Shown here: positions 10,294 to 23,732 of the stretch, in pieces
How the letters are laid out: each line of letters begins with the position of its first letter
How positions within the stretch are numbered: position 1 is the first letter of the stretch
Source: Pilasporangium apinafurcum
Lineage: Eukaryota > Oomycota > Peronosporomycetes > Pythiales > Pythiaceae
Assembly: GCA_001600495.1 (NCBI GenBank)
Contig: BCKE01000034.1
Coordinates: 286,186-350,185, forward strand
Direction of reading: 5' to 3'
Length of the DNA: 64,000 bases
The notes under the pieces: generated by a model
The model's database searches: none
The model's input: only the letters and a program-made list of their open reading frames with translations
Told to the model about the DNA's origin: nothing
Translations under genes and position numbers: made by a program

Positions 10294-11320
10294 TTAACCC
10301 GCTTCCTGTGCTTGAAGGTTTGCGAAATGCAACTTCGAAAGCTTTTCGTGGCGACTAAGGTCTTCAACCGTTGAAAATTTCCGACGACACAGCAGGCAGG
10401 CGATTATGCTCCGGTTTGGGTTTGATTGCGATGAGGATAACGACGGGGAAGTGGATGGTGCCTCCACTTTTGCAGAGGTCCATGCCGCCCATTTCTGCGC
10501 CTTTTCATCCAAATCCGAGTCAAGAACAATAATTTGGTTGGCAGTATGAGGGCGTTCAACCATTGAAGCTTCGTCGTCATGTTGGGTGTCATAACAACGG
10601 TCAAAGCCCCTTCGATGAAATTCGGCGCGTGCTTGCTCTTCCTCCTCCCGTTGGAACTCCTGCCAAATCTCCTCTGGTGTACGTTGCCTTCGCTTCACAT
10701 ATGACTGATGAGATGTGGCTACTTTGCGTTTGCGCTTGTATGGATGATATTTGGGGACACTTTGCTTGGTGGACTTTTCGCAGGTTGAGGATGATGATAC
10801 TGACGTGCTACTAGACTGGATAGTCATCAGGTACTGTCGCTGGGAATGCTCGTCCACAAGACACTCATATGCTTCACTCAGGCGCTTAAATGCCTCTGCA
10901 GCGTCTACAAACAGCCCATACACTCTATTATGCATGTCTGCTCATACAGGAAAATATAAACGAAACATCTCAATTACCATTGGATTTATTCTTGTCAGGA
11001 TGAACGAGAACAGCGATTTTCTTGTAGTGTCTGAGAGCAGCAGCAAGAATAAATTAATGCATGTTGCAAATGCAAGATGAGAAGCGTTTGTTCGATTGAC
11101 ATTCTGACCTGCGAACGTGGGTGCGGTCCACAAAAGTGGGTTGAATATCTGAGTCAAGAAACTGCAGCACCTGGTAGTGATTCCTACAATGAGAGCACAA
11201 ACGCGAGCGTGGAGGTCAGCAAATCGATGGTTAAGACAAGCACGTCACCAGAGCCATCGGCAATGCGAGAGCATATCACCTGCACGCAAGAATTCGCGTC
11301 ACATGTACCACGTCCGCCAT
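10294..11320 (-). CDS. DnaJ-domain co-chaperone with C-terminal C2H2 finger, 4 exons, 270 aa
   Basis: Exon 1 starts at 11320 (MADVVHVTRILAC). The exons join in phase to give a J domain with the HPD motif (HYKKIAVLVHPDKNKSN) and helix IV region DAAEAFKRLSEAYECL. After a basic, disordered middle (YHPYKRKRKV) and a charged helix (RRQRTPEEIWQEFQREEEEQ), the C-terminus carries a single C2H2 finger CLLCRRKFSTVEDLSRHEKL ending in H, of the type seen in RBM5/RBM10-like RNA-processing proteins. It would stimulate an Hsp70; the finger suggests a nuclear or RNA-linked role (inference). Its 3' end converges on the WD40 gene with only 14 bp between stops. Confidence 0.85.
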
Positions 11321-11415
11321 TGTTATCAAATAGTGAAGGAGACAAAAGTCCAATTTTCGGTTAATGTTACTATTTCCGTTATTATGTGTCACAAGCTCAT
11401 AAATATACCAACTAC

Positions 11416-12714
11416 TCAAGTCTCACCAGCAACTGGGGCTTGGACGGATTTGCTTGCATCCTCATGGTCTGCATCCATTCCTACCGCTACTTCTGCCTGT
11501 CTATCCCCTTCATGGTCCTCGATTCCATGTCTAGATTGCGCCGATTCGGTGTGCTGATTTTTGATCTTGGTGGCCAGAGCCTGCACGCGACGCACGAAAC
11601 TCCAGTCGCGTTGAAGTATTTCGGCATCAAAATGCTGTCACACAACATCCAACAATATAATTAGACACTTCATGTACATTTCATCGCTGCTAGTATATCT
11701 GAGCATGTACCTCTTCTTTCAGTGCCGCCAGAAGCTTCCCATAGTCCTCGATATTCACACCATCAGGAGTGACACCACTGAACTCCACACCATTCTCATC
11801 CGGTGGATAGTTTTCCAGAATATGCTCGATATCTTCATACAACTGTTGGTGTTCTAGCACTGTAAATTGGTTGAATTTGCGTTTTTTGCGTTCCTTTTCA
11901 ATAGCGAGCTCGAGTTGATCCACGCTCTTGAGATGGATGAAGCCATGTCCCCAAGGAAACAGCACGATACAAAAGCCGTCATCTGGGCGAAAGCCACGCA
12001 AATATCCAGCGCCAACTGGCGTTGCAATGAGATCGTCCATATGGAGACCGGCTGCAGTTGAAAGGGAAGCAACCAAAAAAAGTTAATATGTGTTTTAACA
12101 CTCAGTTGAAGCATGACAATCGATAATTTGAATAGCAAGTGAAGTACATAAACGCACCGACAACGTGCTCTTTGCGCAGCACGAATCCTTCAATCGGATC
12201 TGCGATCCATTCGCGCAATACTGCCGCCACTTTCTCTTTCAGCTTCAAGCCGATCATCGATCTCTCAGCGAAATCAAATTCATCCACACTCTCCAGCTCA
12301 TCAAGCAGTGGCATGAGCGTCTTCTCTAATCGTTGCTTGAAAACTGGTGACACAGTGAGCTTCATGCCCTGACGGGCACTCTCGACGATGGTGTCCACGT
12401 TGCGAGAGGGCACGAGGGCGATCGCTTGTAGCAGATGCAGCCACCGGCGATCGCGCTCTTCGTATGCGTGGCATTTAGGATTCAACAGCGGCAGCAGTGC
12501 GCTCGATTGCGCTGGAACCGAGAACAACAATGTATTGGTATTCTTGGCCTTGCGAAATCGTACTTCGCATGTGTCGAACGTTGGCAGGTCGCCCGACTTC
12601 CTTTTCGTGTCAGCATTCCCACTCAGCGGCTCCATCTCTCGTCCTTCCCAATTTGGTATGTGGTCAACATACCAAATCCCAAACACTAATTGGGTAATAT
12701 TCACCTGATGCCAT
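11416..12714 (-). CDS. Uncharacterised conserved-looking protein, 4 exons, about 351 aa
   Basis: No family recognised. The best model begins at ATG 12714 with a 10-nt first exon (MASG), then exons 12643-12158, 12051-11711 and 11634-11416; the total is an exact codon number. An alternative start is the internal Met at about 12635 (MEPLSGNADT). The N-terminal half is alpha-helical and charged. The middle has a small beta repeat-like unit (ATPVGAGYLRGFRPDDGFCI) of the TPxGxGxVxxxRxxDG type that I associate with oomycete and plastid-lineage proteins. The C-terminus is a charged helix plus a disordered tail. It diverges from the exonuclease gene across only about 60 bp. Confidence 0.7.
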
Positions 12715-12776
12715 TTGGGTTATTGGGTTATTTCGACATCATCGGACAATCACAGCAATTGCGGTGACGACAGAGA

Positions 12777-14033
12777 ATGCGATTGTGGCAGCGGACGTTC
12801 CCGCTCGCGCAGGAGGCGCTACATCCGTCCACATGGCCGCGCAACAACAAAGTCAGTGTCAGCGGTTTCAGTGGAGCTGCTTCGTTTGCGTTGTTCTCCA
12901 GCAAACGCCGTACACGTTACGGCAGTGAGGGTGAAAATCGCCGGACCACCAAACTCCTCTCGTTTGTGAAGCAGAAACAGCAGGCACAACTTCAGAAATT
13001 GAAGCAGGCATTGGCGCACGAAAAGCTTGCATGCATGTCTACTGATGGTGTGTCTACAGCGAACGGTGTGGCGCTATCACAAGAGAAAGATGATGATTTA
13101 GCGGAAGAACAGGATGCAGCTGTTGTCACTATCATCAACACTACCAATCACAACAAACAAAACAAGCGGATGTGGCGGCTGAAGGAGGAAAAGCGTGAGC
13201 GAGTGAAACATTTGCCGCTCTTCCGACCTGATTCACCTCTGGAGCGCCAATTTGGGCCAAAGACCCTCTGGAACTACGAGCACTTGCCTGTGACAGCATT
13301 CAACGGCGAGATCGCAGTCATCCATTCCCCCGACGAAGAAGCGACATTTGCGTCCTATTTGTTGGCACAAAAAGTTGTAGGCGTCGATACTGAATCAAAA
13401 CCAGATTTTCTAGCAAATTCAAAAAAGCCCAGTAACCCTGTGTGTCTCATCCAGATCGCCACTCTCGACCGCGCGTTTATCTACCGCCTCCAGCGCAATC
13501 AGCCGCTTCCACCCGTCCTCCAGCAGCTGTTTGCCGACCCAGAGGTGCTAAAAGTTGGTCATTCACTACACGACGATTTTCGGTTGCTGAAAGCTTCACA
13601 GCTTGTGCTGGCGATCAATTCAACTGTGGACACACTGCCAATCGCTCATAAACTTGGCTGTTTACGGCCAGGATTGAAGACGCTCTGCCAGATGTTCCTT
13701 GGCGAAAGTATCTCCAAGGAAATGCAGGTATCGAATTGGGAGGCACCGCAACTGAGTCACGCACAGATTCAGTACGCTGCGACTGATGCATGGGCTCCAT
13801 TGAGAGGTATGCGCTCCGTCTTATCTTCTCTGCGCATGCTGTAATCGTTGGTAACTTGTGGAGCGTGCGCTAATTTTGTTATTCCTGCAGTGTTGCTTAT
13901 GATGATTCAATTAGAGGACACGAGAGTGCACCTTCGTACGAAGAGTTACAATTCTGCTGCTCGAACCGTGGTAGATGATGACCACGACAAAGTTTTGGCG
14001 CGTTTACACTCGTTCGCCTTACACAGCCTGTGA
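12777..14033 (+). CDS. DEDDy-type 3'-5' exonuclease, 2 exons, about 390 aa
   Basis: RNase D/WRN-like exonuclease fold. Exons 12777-13806 and 13891-14033 join in phase. The first about 50 residues (MRLWQRTFPLAQEALHPSTW, then Arg/Ser-rich, few acids) look like a mitochondrial targeting sequence. The catalytic motifs are intact: Exo I VVGVDTES, Exo II VGHSLHDDFRLL, Exo III YAATDAWAPL (Y-x3-D). The splice restores the hydrophobic helix after Exo III (LRVLLMIQLE). It should release nucleotides from 3' ends of RNA or DNA using two metal ions; the substrate is not evident. An organellar location is inferred from the leader only. Confidence 0.86.
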
Positions 14034-14112
14034 ATAGCATAGAAATATTTGCGCATACGCAAGGTAACACTTGTTATATATCGTAGTTTCTAGACAGATT
14101 GATGGACAGTCT

Positions 14113-15883
14113 CTATTTTACTTTATCATCGTCGCTGGAATACACAATTGACTCTTCTTCGTCTGATGGCAAAGACGATGAAAACGAAGCAGCACCACTC
14201 GATGACGATGGTGATGATGATATCGAAGACGGTACGAATAGTGAATGTTGTGTCAGCTCTTCCATTGCGATCACATCTACTTGAATGAGCCATTCCATAG
14301 CGTTATAAAGGGCTCCTCATTTAATATGAGAGCAATGCATGGGACGCACGTACCTTCGCAGTCATTTTTCTCAACTTTTACTACATTCAACGAATTTACA
14401 CATAGTTCATCGGGTGACGGTTGTTCCAATGGCTTTCTTCCCTCGGACCCTAATTTGGATTCCTGTTGTGTGGATAGCAGATCTATCTCAGGGTCATTTA
14501 GAAACGGATGCAACAGCAACTCGGTTGCTGAGGAGCGAGTTTGTGGGTTTTTATCAAAGCATAATGAGAGAAACGAGTGTGCAGTGGGAGATAAATGTAC
14601 TGGAAATTCTGGGAAATGGTCATGTGAGGCAATGTGGAACATCGCAGTGAGCGGATTTGAGTGATAATGCTGTATGAGGAAATGCACTTCTATTTTTTTA
14701 GAATCCATCCACCAAATTATCCATACAACACGATAAAAACTTACCCATGGCGGCTTTCCTGTTGCCATCTCAAGCATAGTGCAGCCGATTCCCCAAATAT
14801 CCGCCTTCTGCCAACGATCTTCGCCTCGTTCGGCACGAATAATCTCTGGAGCCATCCAATATGGCGTTCCCACACCCTCTCGTACAGACCTACAGTAGTT
14901 CCTTATAAGCCAACAGGTGATAGTAAAAGGAGCACTTGGTGACCTACCTTGCTGTGTCAAGACGACTGTCGTCGTCATCTTCGTCTATCTCCTGCTGGGC
15001 ATCTACTCGCTTCGCCGTACCAAAGTCTCCAATTTTGATAATTCCATCGTCTGCGAGCAGTACGTTAGCGCATTTTAAGTCGCGATGCGCAATCCCCAGT
15101 CGATGTAGGTACTCCACTCCACATGTGAGTTGACGGATGTACGAGCAGATCGTCGCTTCCTCGAATGGCCCAAAGTCCTTCAGCAATCTATTGGAGTGTA
15201 GATCAAACCACCGCACACCAATTAAATCGTTTCATTTGGACGAGATAATGGAATATTGTACCAAACGTACTTGCTCAGAGATCCTGCGTGGAGATACTCC
15301 ATGAAGATATGAAAAGTTGGTCCGTATCGCTCTGTTTCCATACGTACATAACCAAAGTCATAAAGTACATCACCATTATTGAAGCTTATGCAGATCAGAT
15401 AGCCACACACCAGTTCCAAAAAATCGGACAATGTTTGGGTGGTCTAGACTCTGGATTATTTGGGCTTCTCGTTCTATTTGCTTCAGACTCACAACACGCT
15501 GAATCGAAAGCGAAGAGACATCATTGCCCTGGTCAACTTCTTCTTGAATAAAGACCTCTTTCACGGCCAGAAATTCTGCGCTTTAAGGATAAAAGCACAT
15601 AAGCTCAGTCATGGAGTCACCTTTCAGTACCAGGCAGCAAATCTTCAGCTATTACCTAGGAATGCGAAGAGCTACTAAGACTTGACCGAACCGTCCGTTG
15701 CCGATCACAGGACCCTTCTGCCACACAAGTGTCCTGTGCGGATATATAAAAGTTAAAAGATGTACGTTAATAATGGAGATACTGCGTATGCACGCACTCA
15801 TGTGTGAGGAAGGAGAGATGCAGCTCTGGATCTTGCGCAATTGCGACGTTTGATGTTGTTTCAGCACCAAGCACCATTTCCAT
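14113..15883 (-). CDS. MAP3K/STE11-like serine/threonine protein kinase, multi-exon
   Basis: Predicted kinase of the MEKK type that would phosphorylate a MAP2K. The model starts at ATG 15883 (MEMVLGAETTSNV). Domains in order: glycine loop GPVIGNGRFGQVLVAL; KEVFIQEE with the likely ATP-binding Lys; EREAQIIQSLDHPNIVRFFG with alphaC Glu; hinge FMEYLHAGSLSK; catalytic loop IAHRDLKCANVLL; DFGTAKR; activation segment VGTPYWMAPEII; KADIWGIGCTMLEMATGKPP; and FLSLCFDKNPQTRSSATELL. Several introns of about 50-110 nt must be removed; one splices FFGT directly to ERYGPTFHIF. The last exon adds an acidic/Ser-rich tail ending at 14113; without it the frame would stop at 14277. The activation segment carries an acidic insert (EIDEDDDD). 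Confidence 0.86.
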
Positions 15884-16195
15884 CTGATGAGGTTTTTGTG
15901 AAGCACTGTCATCCTATAAATTGTACTCCAGGGATACAATATCACAGTAATTTCGGAGTTCTATATAACATCAGTTTATGGCTGTGCCGTGGGAGGTATT
16001 TAGTAATAAAAATGGACATGAAAATGACGAAGGAATGCAGTGGAGTGATGTGTGTTTGGATTACGAAAAGGTTTGGAATCGAAGACTGGAAGTGGTATTT
16101 TATGTGACGTGAGTTGATTCTGAAGCCAACAGGATATAAACAAGCCCTTCAATGATGTTTGAGCAATCACACCATCGCGCAATCGGTTGTGAAGA
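15884..16195. other. Intergenic region upstream of the kinase
   Basis: Just over 300 bp, moderately AT-rich. A CAG directly precedes the chosen kinase ATG, so a further upstream exon of the kinase cannot be excluded. Nothing else is recognised. Confidence 0.4.
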
Positions 16196-16924
16196 TGGGA
16201 TCCGATTTGAGAGGGGAACTCCGCAATCTTGGGTCAAGATTGCGATCGATCAGTGATACAGTGGCTAGACATGTCTCGAGGCATTTTAAGAACCACAGGA
16301 ACGTGTGGAAGAAACTTCAATGACACGCCGGAACCGAAAGACCACAATCATCCAAATTACGACAGGAGAGGCACAACCGCTGAAGGAAAGTAACGCCTCC
16401 ACAGTGGACGAACAAGGTGCACTGAGCGAAACCATAGTCCAGGCAGGATACGGTATACAGAGGATCGTTCCCAAAAAAAAAGTGTATCGTTTTTGCAAGA
16501 TCAGAAACGGACACATTGCCGCCATTAACATTCGAACTCCTCATCTTGTGTGGAAATACTGCTTCAACACAGCTTCATACATACATCACCATGATCTACA
16601 CTTGTCTTGCATGTTCAAATACATTCGATAGTGTAGAAGCATCGTTTCCATTCAATCAACAAAAAATCAGCAAGGATGCGAAATAGTAGCAAAAAAAACT
16701 GACAAAGAAAACGGATCACAGATCCTGTACACCAATCGAATATTCAGTGAGACTGGATCGGACGCTGCTGATATCAAGCTAGTCGCAACGGTATTTCCCT
16801 TCGGAAACTCACGCTATCGAGCCGATCAGATCATGTGCAGTCTCTTGTCCCATCCACATCACATACAAAATACACAAGAAAATTCCCCGTCGCTCTTACA
16901 ATTTCAGCCAATGATAATGGTTAA
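16196..16924 (+). other. Possible coding or broken coding region, unknown
   Basis: Three separate open stretches lie in tandem but in different frames. 16196 onward reads MGSDLRGELRNLGSRLRSIS and ends HRNVWKKLQ-stop. 16305 onward contains SETIVQAGYGIQRIVPKKK. From about 16690 to 16924 runs a frame including ETGSDAADIKLVATVFPFGN. Each has reasonable composition, but I could not join them with convincing splice sites. They may be exons of a small gene, a frameshifted pseudogene, or chance. No family is recognised. The segment also forms the upstream region of the KARI gene. Confidence 0.3.
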
Positions 16925-16933
16925 ATAAAATAA

Positions 16934-18685
<1,752 letters not shown>

Positions 18686-19108
18686 GCAAATTCACAAGCA
18701 CTTTTGGTTTCATATGTGTGTGTCTGGCTGCAGAAGTAGCAGGATTCACTTATACTTAGCTCAGGGAAATTCAAAATGGTGGCGATTTGCAAGTTGCTCC
18801 GATAGGCGAGAGTTTGTTGTCGCTGTATATGGAGAATATACGTATGTTGTACCTTTCATAAGATATTCTTGTTTTTTTGCGTATCATGACGAGAAGGAAT
18901 GCAATGTGAGCAAAGATGATGAGGGAGAGAAATTTGCTGGATGTCGGATGCAGTTCATTTGAGGAGATGAAAGGAAGATGGCCACGAAGGAAGCATTAGA
19001 AAGTATGTACCAAATACTATTTATTGTATGTTAGCAGTGAAAAATAGTAAGGAGTGACTGGATGCAGCCATGGCTCTAATTGGCATGTTCGAGTTGCTTA
19101 TGTTTGTA
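18686..19108. other. Intergenic region between convergent genes
   Basis: About 420 bp between the stops of KARI and LETM1, so it holds both 3' untranslated regions. I see no coding, repeat or RNA structure that stands out. Confidence 0.45.
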
Positions 19109-21638
19109 CTAGTTTTTGCGGCTGTTGGCGCGCTTAACTGTCGCTTTAAGAGCTGGCTCTGCTTCTGCAGTCTCCGGGGTTTCTAGTGAAATCTGACCCG
19201 TGACTTCAAGAAGCTCGCGACACTTGGCGATCCAGGCCACAAATTCCTCCAGTTTAACTACAAAACAGCAAAACAAGTTAGTCAAATCATCCCCATCAAT
19301 ACAAACTAATAATGCAGGAAGGTAACGTACTACTGCCGTCTTTGTCTTCATCAATCTGCGAGATTAGCCACTCAACGTCTTCCTGTGTGTTGGTTTTCCG
19401 GAAGATCGTCATCACAGCATCACGCAACTCCTCGGCGGACAGCACACCATCACTGTCTCGATCCAGAATGTTGAGCTTGTCGCCGACATCGCGGTCAACC
19501 TTGTCCAGTTCAACCTCAAGCAACGAAAGCATATTGTCGAGCTTCTTCATCATCCGACCAGCCGTCTTGTTTTCACGCGACTGTGCACCAATACGGCCGG
19601 CGGCGAGCAAACCTTCAACGTCCATGTCTGACTTGTTCTGTTTCAGTTGATCCACCAATTGTCGCTCCTTCTCTACAATGGACTTGAACGCCAATGATTC
19701 CAAGGCGCTCAGCTCTTCTAAAGTCACAATGTTTTCAATCGTCTTTGCTGGAGGTGGCGGATGCGGCGCTTCCGTGACAATTGGTTCAGCTGCAGATGCT
19801 GGAGCGATGTCTGTCGCCAAGGACGGCTGTTCCGTAGCAATGGTGGAGATCACAGGCTCGGATGCTTCACCCGGTTCCTGCACTTTCATGGTCTCAGCTG
19901 CCACTGCAGCAGCCGCTTCTGCAGCAGCGGCTTCATCGTCGGTCTTCTTCTTCGCTTCAGCGCGAAACTTCTCTTCATCGGCGATCATCTCATTCTGGTA
20001 CCGAATACTCTCCAGCTTCAGTTCACGGAGCTTGTGAGTTTCCTTACTGGACGACGTAGCCGCCAAAGCAACTTCCGTCACGACTTCTTCATCCATGGAC
20101 GACATGGACGTTGCTAGTGCTGCTTCGGGGCTGTCCATGGCGGTGATGTTGAGCGCTCGAGACATGATCAAGAGCGAGGCTGGAACATTCTTGTTGATCG
20201 AGAGATCCAACCATTGGCGCATCTGGCGAACGTAGCCTGCCTTTGTAAGCCCTGTGGCACGCATGCCACGCTCCATGCACGCCTGTTGCAACTCATCCTT
20301 GTCGAGCGAGTCCAGTCCTTCCCAAATGATATCCTGGTCGTCTTTTTTTAGTTGACGGATGCGGTTCCGCAACTGGAAACGTAAAAAGTTGTCGTTCCCG
20401 TAGTGTTGCACGCCCATATAGCGACACATGGCGACGAGTTGGGGCCGGGAAACGTTATCCAACATCAGTTCATCATTGAAAAGTGTTGCGATCTTGAGTG
20501 TCTCCTCTGCAGTTAGAGGTTCTCCGCGCTGCGCTCGCTCAACGAAATCCATGACTTCTTGGGCGGTTGCCTTCCGCTCCTCCGTCACACCTTCCGTGTC
20601 GCGTGTGTCCTGCATGATCTCCTTCACTGTATCCTGCAAAAACTCTGCCAGCGCCACGCGCAACTGCAACTGCCGCTTCATGTCTTCTTCACGCTGAAAT
20701 GAGTCCTTGTACGTGCTAGGCAGCATGTTGGGGAACATTTTGAGCGCCACGGGCAGCAGCAGTTCCATGAACGGCACAATCACGAAGAACGCGAACGGCA
20801 CCAAGCGCAAGAGATCGGCAACTGTGCGCTGCAGCTGTTTCCGCTCACGACGCGAGAGTGCGTTACCACGCAACAGACGCCGCAGAATTCGTGTGGATGT
20901 GGTGACGTCCGCGTAAAGGAGCTTTGTGCCGAGCCAGTAGTGCTTTAACTCGTGCTTGACTTTGTCTTTTAGTTTGTCCCACCACGCCTTCACGGCCGCT
21001 GGATCCGTAAAAATGAGCGAAATGCCCCTGGCTAGCGCCTTCGCTCCATTAACTGTCAGTTGTGGAACGCGCTTGATCAGTGACACAGCTTGGCTCGACA
21101 CTTGTGGAAGTTGCTGATCCAGGTTTTCAACACGAATCATACGTCGTTCACCGCCTTTCTCCAGTGCTGTTTCCAATTTCTCTTCCTGTTTCACACCATC
21201 ACATGAGCAACAATCATATCACAGTAATCACTGCTATTCATTCGTTACCTGTGCTTTGATCTTGCTGCGTCGGCGGCGCGCAGCGGCGATTTTTTTCTTC
21301 GTCGCCGCAATCTGCTCGGGCGTCGGCGCCGTGGGCTCCGTTTGGCCCACAGAGGACGTCGATGTAAAGCTACGCGCCGAGTATTTCGTCAGTGGTACCG
21401 CAAAGAATGCGTCACGATAAACTACGGAGTGGTTATATCGCATGGTAGTAGCAGATGTCGAAGTGAGCCACAGCGGCTGTGGTCGGGGTTTTTGATGATC
21501 ATCATCAAAGCCTGTCGTGGCGAACGCTGCGATTGGGTTCGTGTGGCTGCGTAGTAGTGGATGAGGCTGCTGGGCGATCGCTGTGGAGCGCAGTAGACGC
21601 TGTGAGCGCGCGACATTGCGCAATCCGGAGCGGAGCAT
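19109..21638 (-). CDS. LETM1: LETM1-family mitochondrial inner-membrane cation/H+ exchanger with EF-hands, 3 exons, about 800 aa
   Basis: Maintains mitochondrial K+/Ca2+ and volume homeostasis. The Arg-rich start MLRSGLRNVARSQRLLRSTA (ATG 21638) is a mitochondrial leader; an upstream in-frame TTG is not used. The LETM1 core follows: VTTSTRILRRLLRGNALSRR, the signature membrane segment LLRLVPFAFFVIVPFMELLL with its central Pro, MFPNMLPSTY, then the ribosome-binding-like domain (VSRPQLVAMCRYMGVQHYGN). A low-complexity Ala/Glu-rich coiled-coil linker leads to two EF-hands: LDRDSDGVLSAEEL, and DEDKDGSIKLEEF, whose loop is completed only by splicing out the intron near 19320-19260. The C-terminus is basic. 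It is divergent with the PHP gene. Confidence 0.93.
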
Positions 21639-21825
21639 AATGGTCGTGTCTGTTTCGCGATTGACCTTCAGCAGCGAGATGAACAAGTGAGCTCTTCAGC
21701 CGGTGGTTCGTATTTCACAACAAACTCTGAAATCAAATAACGAAGACTAAATTGGGTTAAATAACCGCTATAAACTGTTATTTTGGGCACCTCGTAGCTT
21801 ATGACCTACATTCTGACACAAAAGA

Positions 21826-23569
21826 ATGTTGGTGACACCCAACAAACCCAATTATATACCGGTATTATACCGATTTTTAGCTGTTGACCCATGTCATTCC
21901 GAACGAGTGTTGGTTACGCGCTTGCCGCTGCTGGCGAAAATGGTGACGGCAAGTGCCAAGAAAAAGAAGAAGGTGAAAAAAAGCAGCAAGCGGAAGGCCG
22001 TGAACCTACAGTCGAATTTCAACCGTAAGTGCAACGGAAGTGGAAACAATAACTCTAGTACGGACATCTCTACCATGGAAATGTATGAGACGATACGTGC
22101 CGAGATGTTTCCCACCAATCATGATGATGACGGCCCGCAGCAGCATGATAACGTTGCCATTGATGCTGCAGGTGAATTTTGCTGCGGTGATTTCCATTTG
22201 CACAGGTACGTCACTTTCTTTGTTCAATACCAAATGCATCCCACTGGGCAGCAATATTCATATAGTTACTCTCCTATACACAGTGTCTGTAGCGATGGAA
22301 AGCTCCGACCAAGCGACGTGATTGCCAAAGCCGCTGCGAACGGAGTCGTGTACATGTCACTCACCGATCATGACACCATGGCAGGCGTGCAGGAGGCGAT
22401 TGATGCAGCCAAGAAACTAAACGTGCTCGTTTTCCCAGGTGTGGAGATCAGCGCCGAAGTGAAAGGAGGTGAGAACCTCCACATCCTTGGCTATTTCTCT
22501 CCAGGCTCAAACAGTATCGAGTTGGAAAACCAACTGCAAAAGATCCGAACGGGACGGCACAAACGCGGTAAAGGCATGTTGCAGAAACTGGTCAGTAGAT
22601 GGTGTAAATGGACGTGATGGTTTGGTAGACAAGAGCTGATATGGTTTGGACATATCAGGAGGCCATGGGGATCAAATTGCAATGGGAACGAGTACTGGAA
22701 ATCGCAGGTGAGGCTGCCCCTGGTCGCCCGCATGTAGCCCAAGCATTGGTCGAAGGAGGCTTTGTGTCCAGTTTTAAGGAAGCATTTGCTCGGTACCTTC
22801 ATAACGATGGTCCAGCGTATGTGGAGGTAGAACGTGTTCACTCCAGCCCATGTAACCTGCTAAATATTCATTGAGCATTTCTGTGCATTTTTTTAGGGCG
22901 AGCACTTCCCACCAGAAGAGGCGATCAAACTCATTGCAAGTACAGGAGGGATCTCTGTGCTTGCTCACCCGTGGTGTTGTAAAGTGCGTGAACTGGCGTA
23001 TTTGTATTCCTATTGTCAAGAGTTGGTAAACTGATGGCTGATATCTCCTTCAGAATCCTCTAACGCTCGTACCAGAGCTTGCAAGGTTCGGTATTCAAGG
23101 GCTCGAAGTGTACCACGATACGTCCAAGATTGACATGTATGGTGCGTTGGCGGCGGAGTCGGGGCTGTTAAAGGTACGCGAATTCCTTTATCATACAATT
23201 ATATAGATCCACTAAGGGTGCAAATTTCTAACGAATGGAACAGCTCGGTGGATCGGATTTCCATGGCATCGACGCCTCGACAGAGCACGCACCCGGCGAG
23301 ATTCCGTTGCCGCGGAAACACATTGACGCTTTCCTTGCGCACGCCAAGCAAGTATGGGCGGATCCACTCGTGAAGCGGCTGGAGGAAATGATGAAACAAG
23401 TGCAGAATGGGGAAGACGCAGGTGAGATGCTGATCTGGAGAGAGCAGGAAGAGCTGGTGCACACGACGCTGGCTGCAAAAGGCATGGAAATGTACTACAG
23501 CGATGGTAGCTCCGTGGAAGAGCGCGAGTGTAGCCATTACCGTACTTTACGGATTCGAGAGGTTATGTA
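21826..23569 (+). CDS. PHP-domain phosphoesterase (TrpH/RNase AM-like), multi-exon
   Basis: Metal-dependent hydrolase resembling bacterial TrpH/YciV, which removes 3' phosphate from nucleoside 3',5'-bisphosphates and acts as a 5'-3' exonuclease. PHP motifs are complete after splicing: CGDFHLHSVCSDGKLRP (motif I, rebuilt across the intron at 22207-22285), SLTDHDTM (II), FPGVEISAE (III), AHPW (IV), GLEVYHDTS, and GGSDFHG near the C-terminus. Introns separate GKGMLQKL/EAMGIK, AYVE/GEHFPPEE, PWCCK/NPLTLV and SGLLK/LGGSD. The N-terminus is Lys-rich. Two starts are possible, 21826 and 21940; the second (MVTASAKKKKKVKK) leaves a longer shared promoter with LETM1. A C-terminal helical extension follows the PHP domain. 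Confidence 0.85.
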
Positions 23570-23732
23570 ACACAGCTGCATTAGATTAGAGGCTGTGCTA
23601 TATTAAACATGTAGAAATTGTGTCAATGTTTCTTATTCTAGCGCTTTAGAAAATCGAACACAAATCAGATTATTCCATATCAGTTATATGTTAATTTTCT
23701 GGTTGAGCATTTCATTTAAGGAAGTGAGAATC

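Noticed and set aside
14099-14284. Plus-strand acidic open frame
   Set aside because: It is the antisense of the Ser/acidic tail exon of the kinase; the reverse complement of Ser/Asp codon repeats stays open by composition.
21857-21864. TACCGGTA palindrome, with ACCGGT also in other promoters
   Set aside because: Too short and too few copies to claim a binding site.
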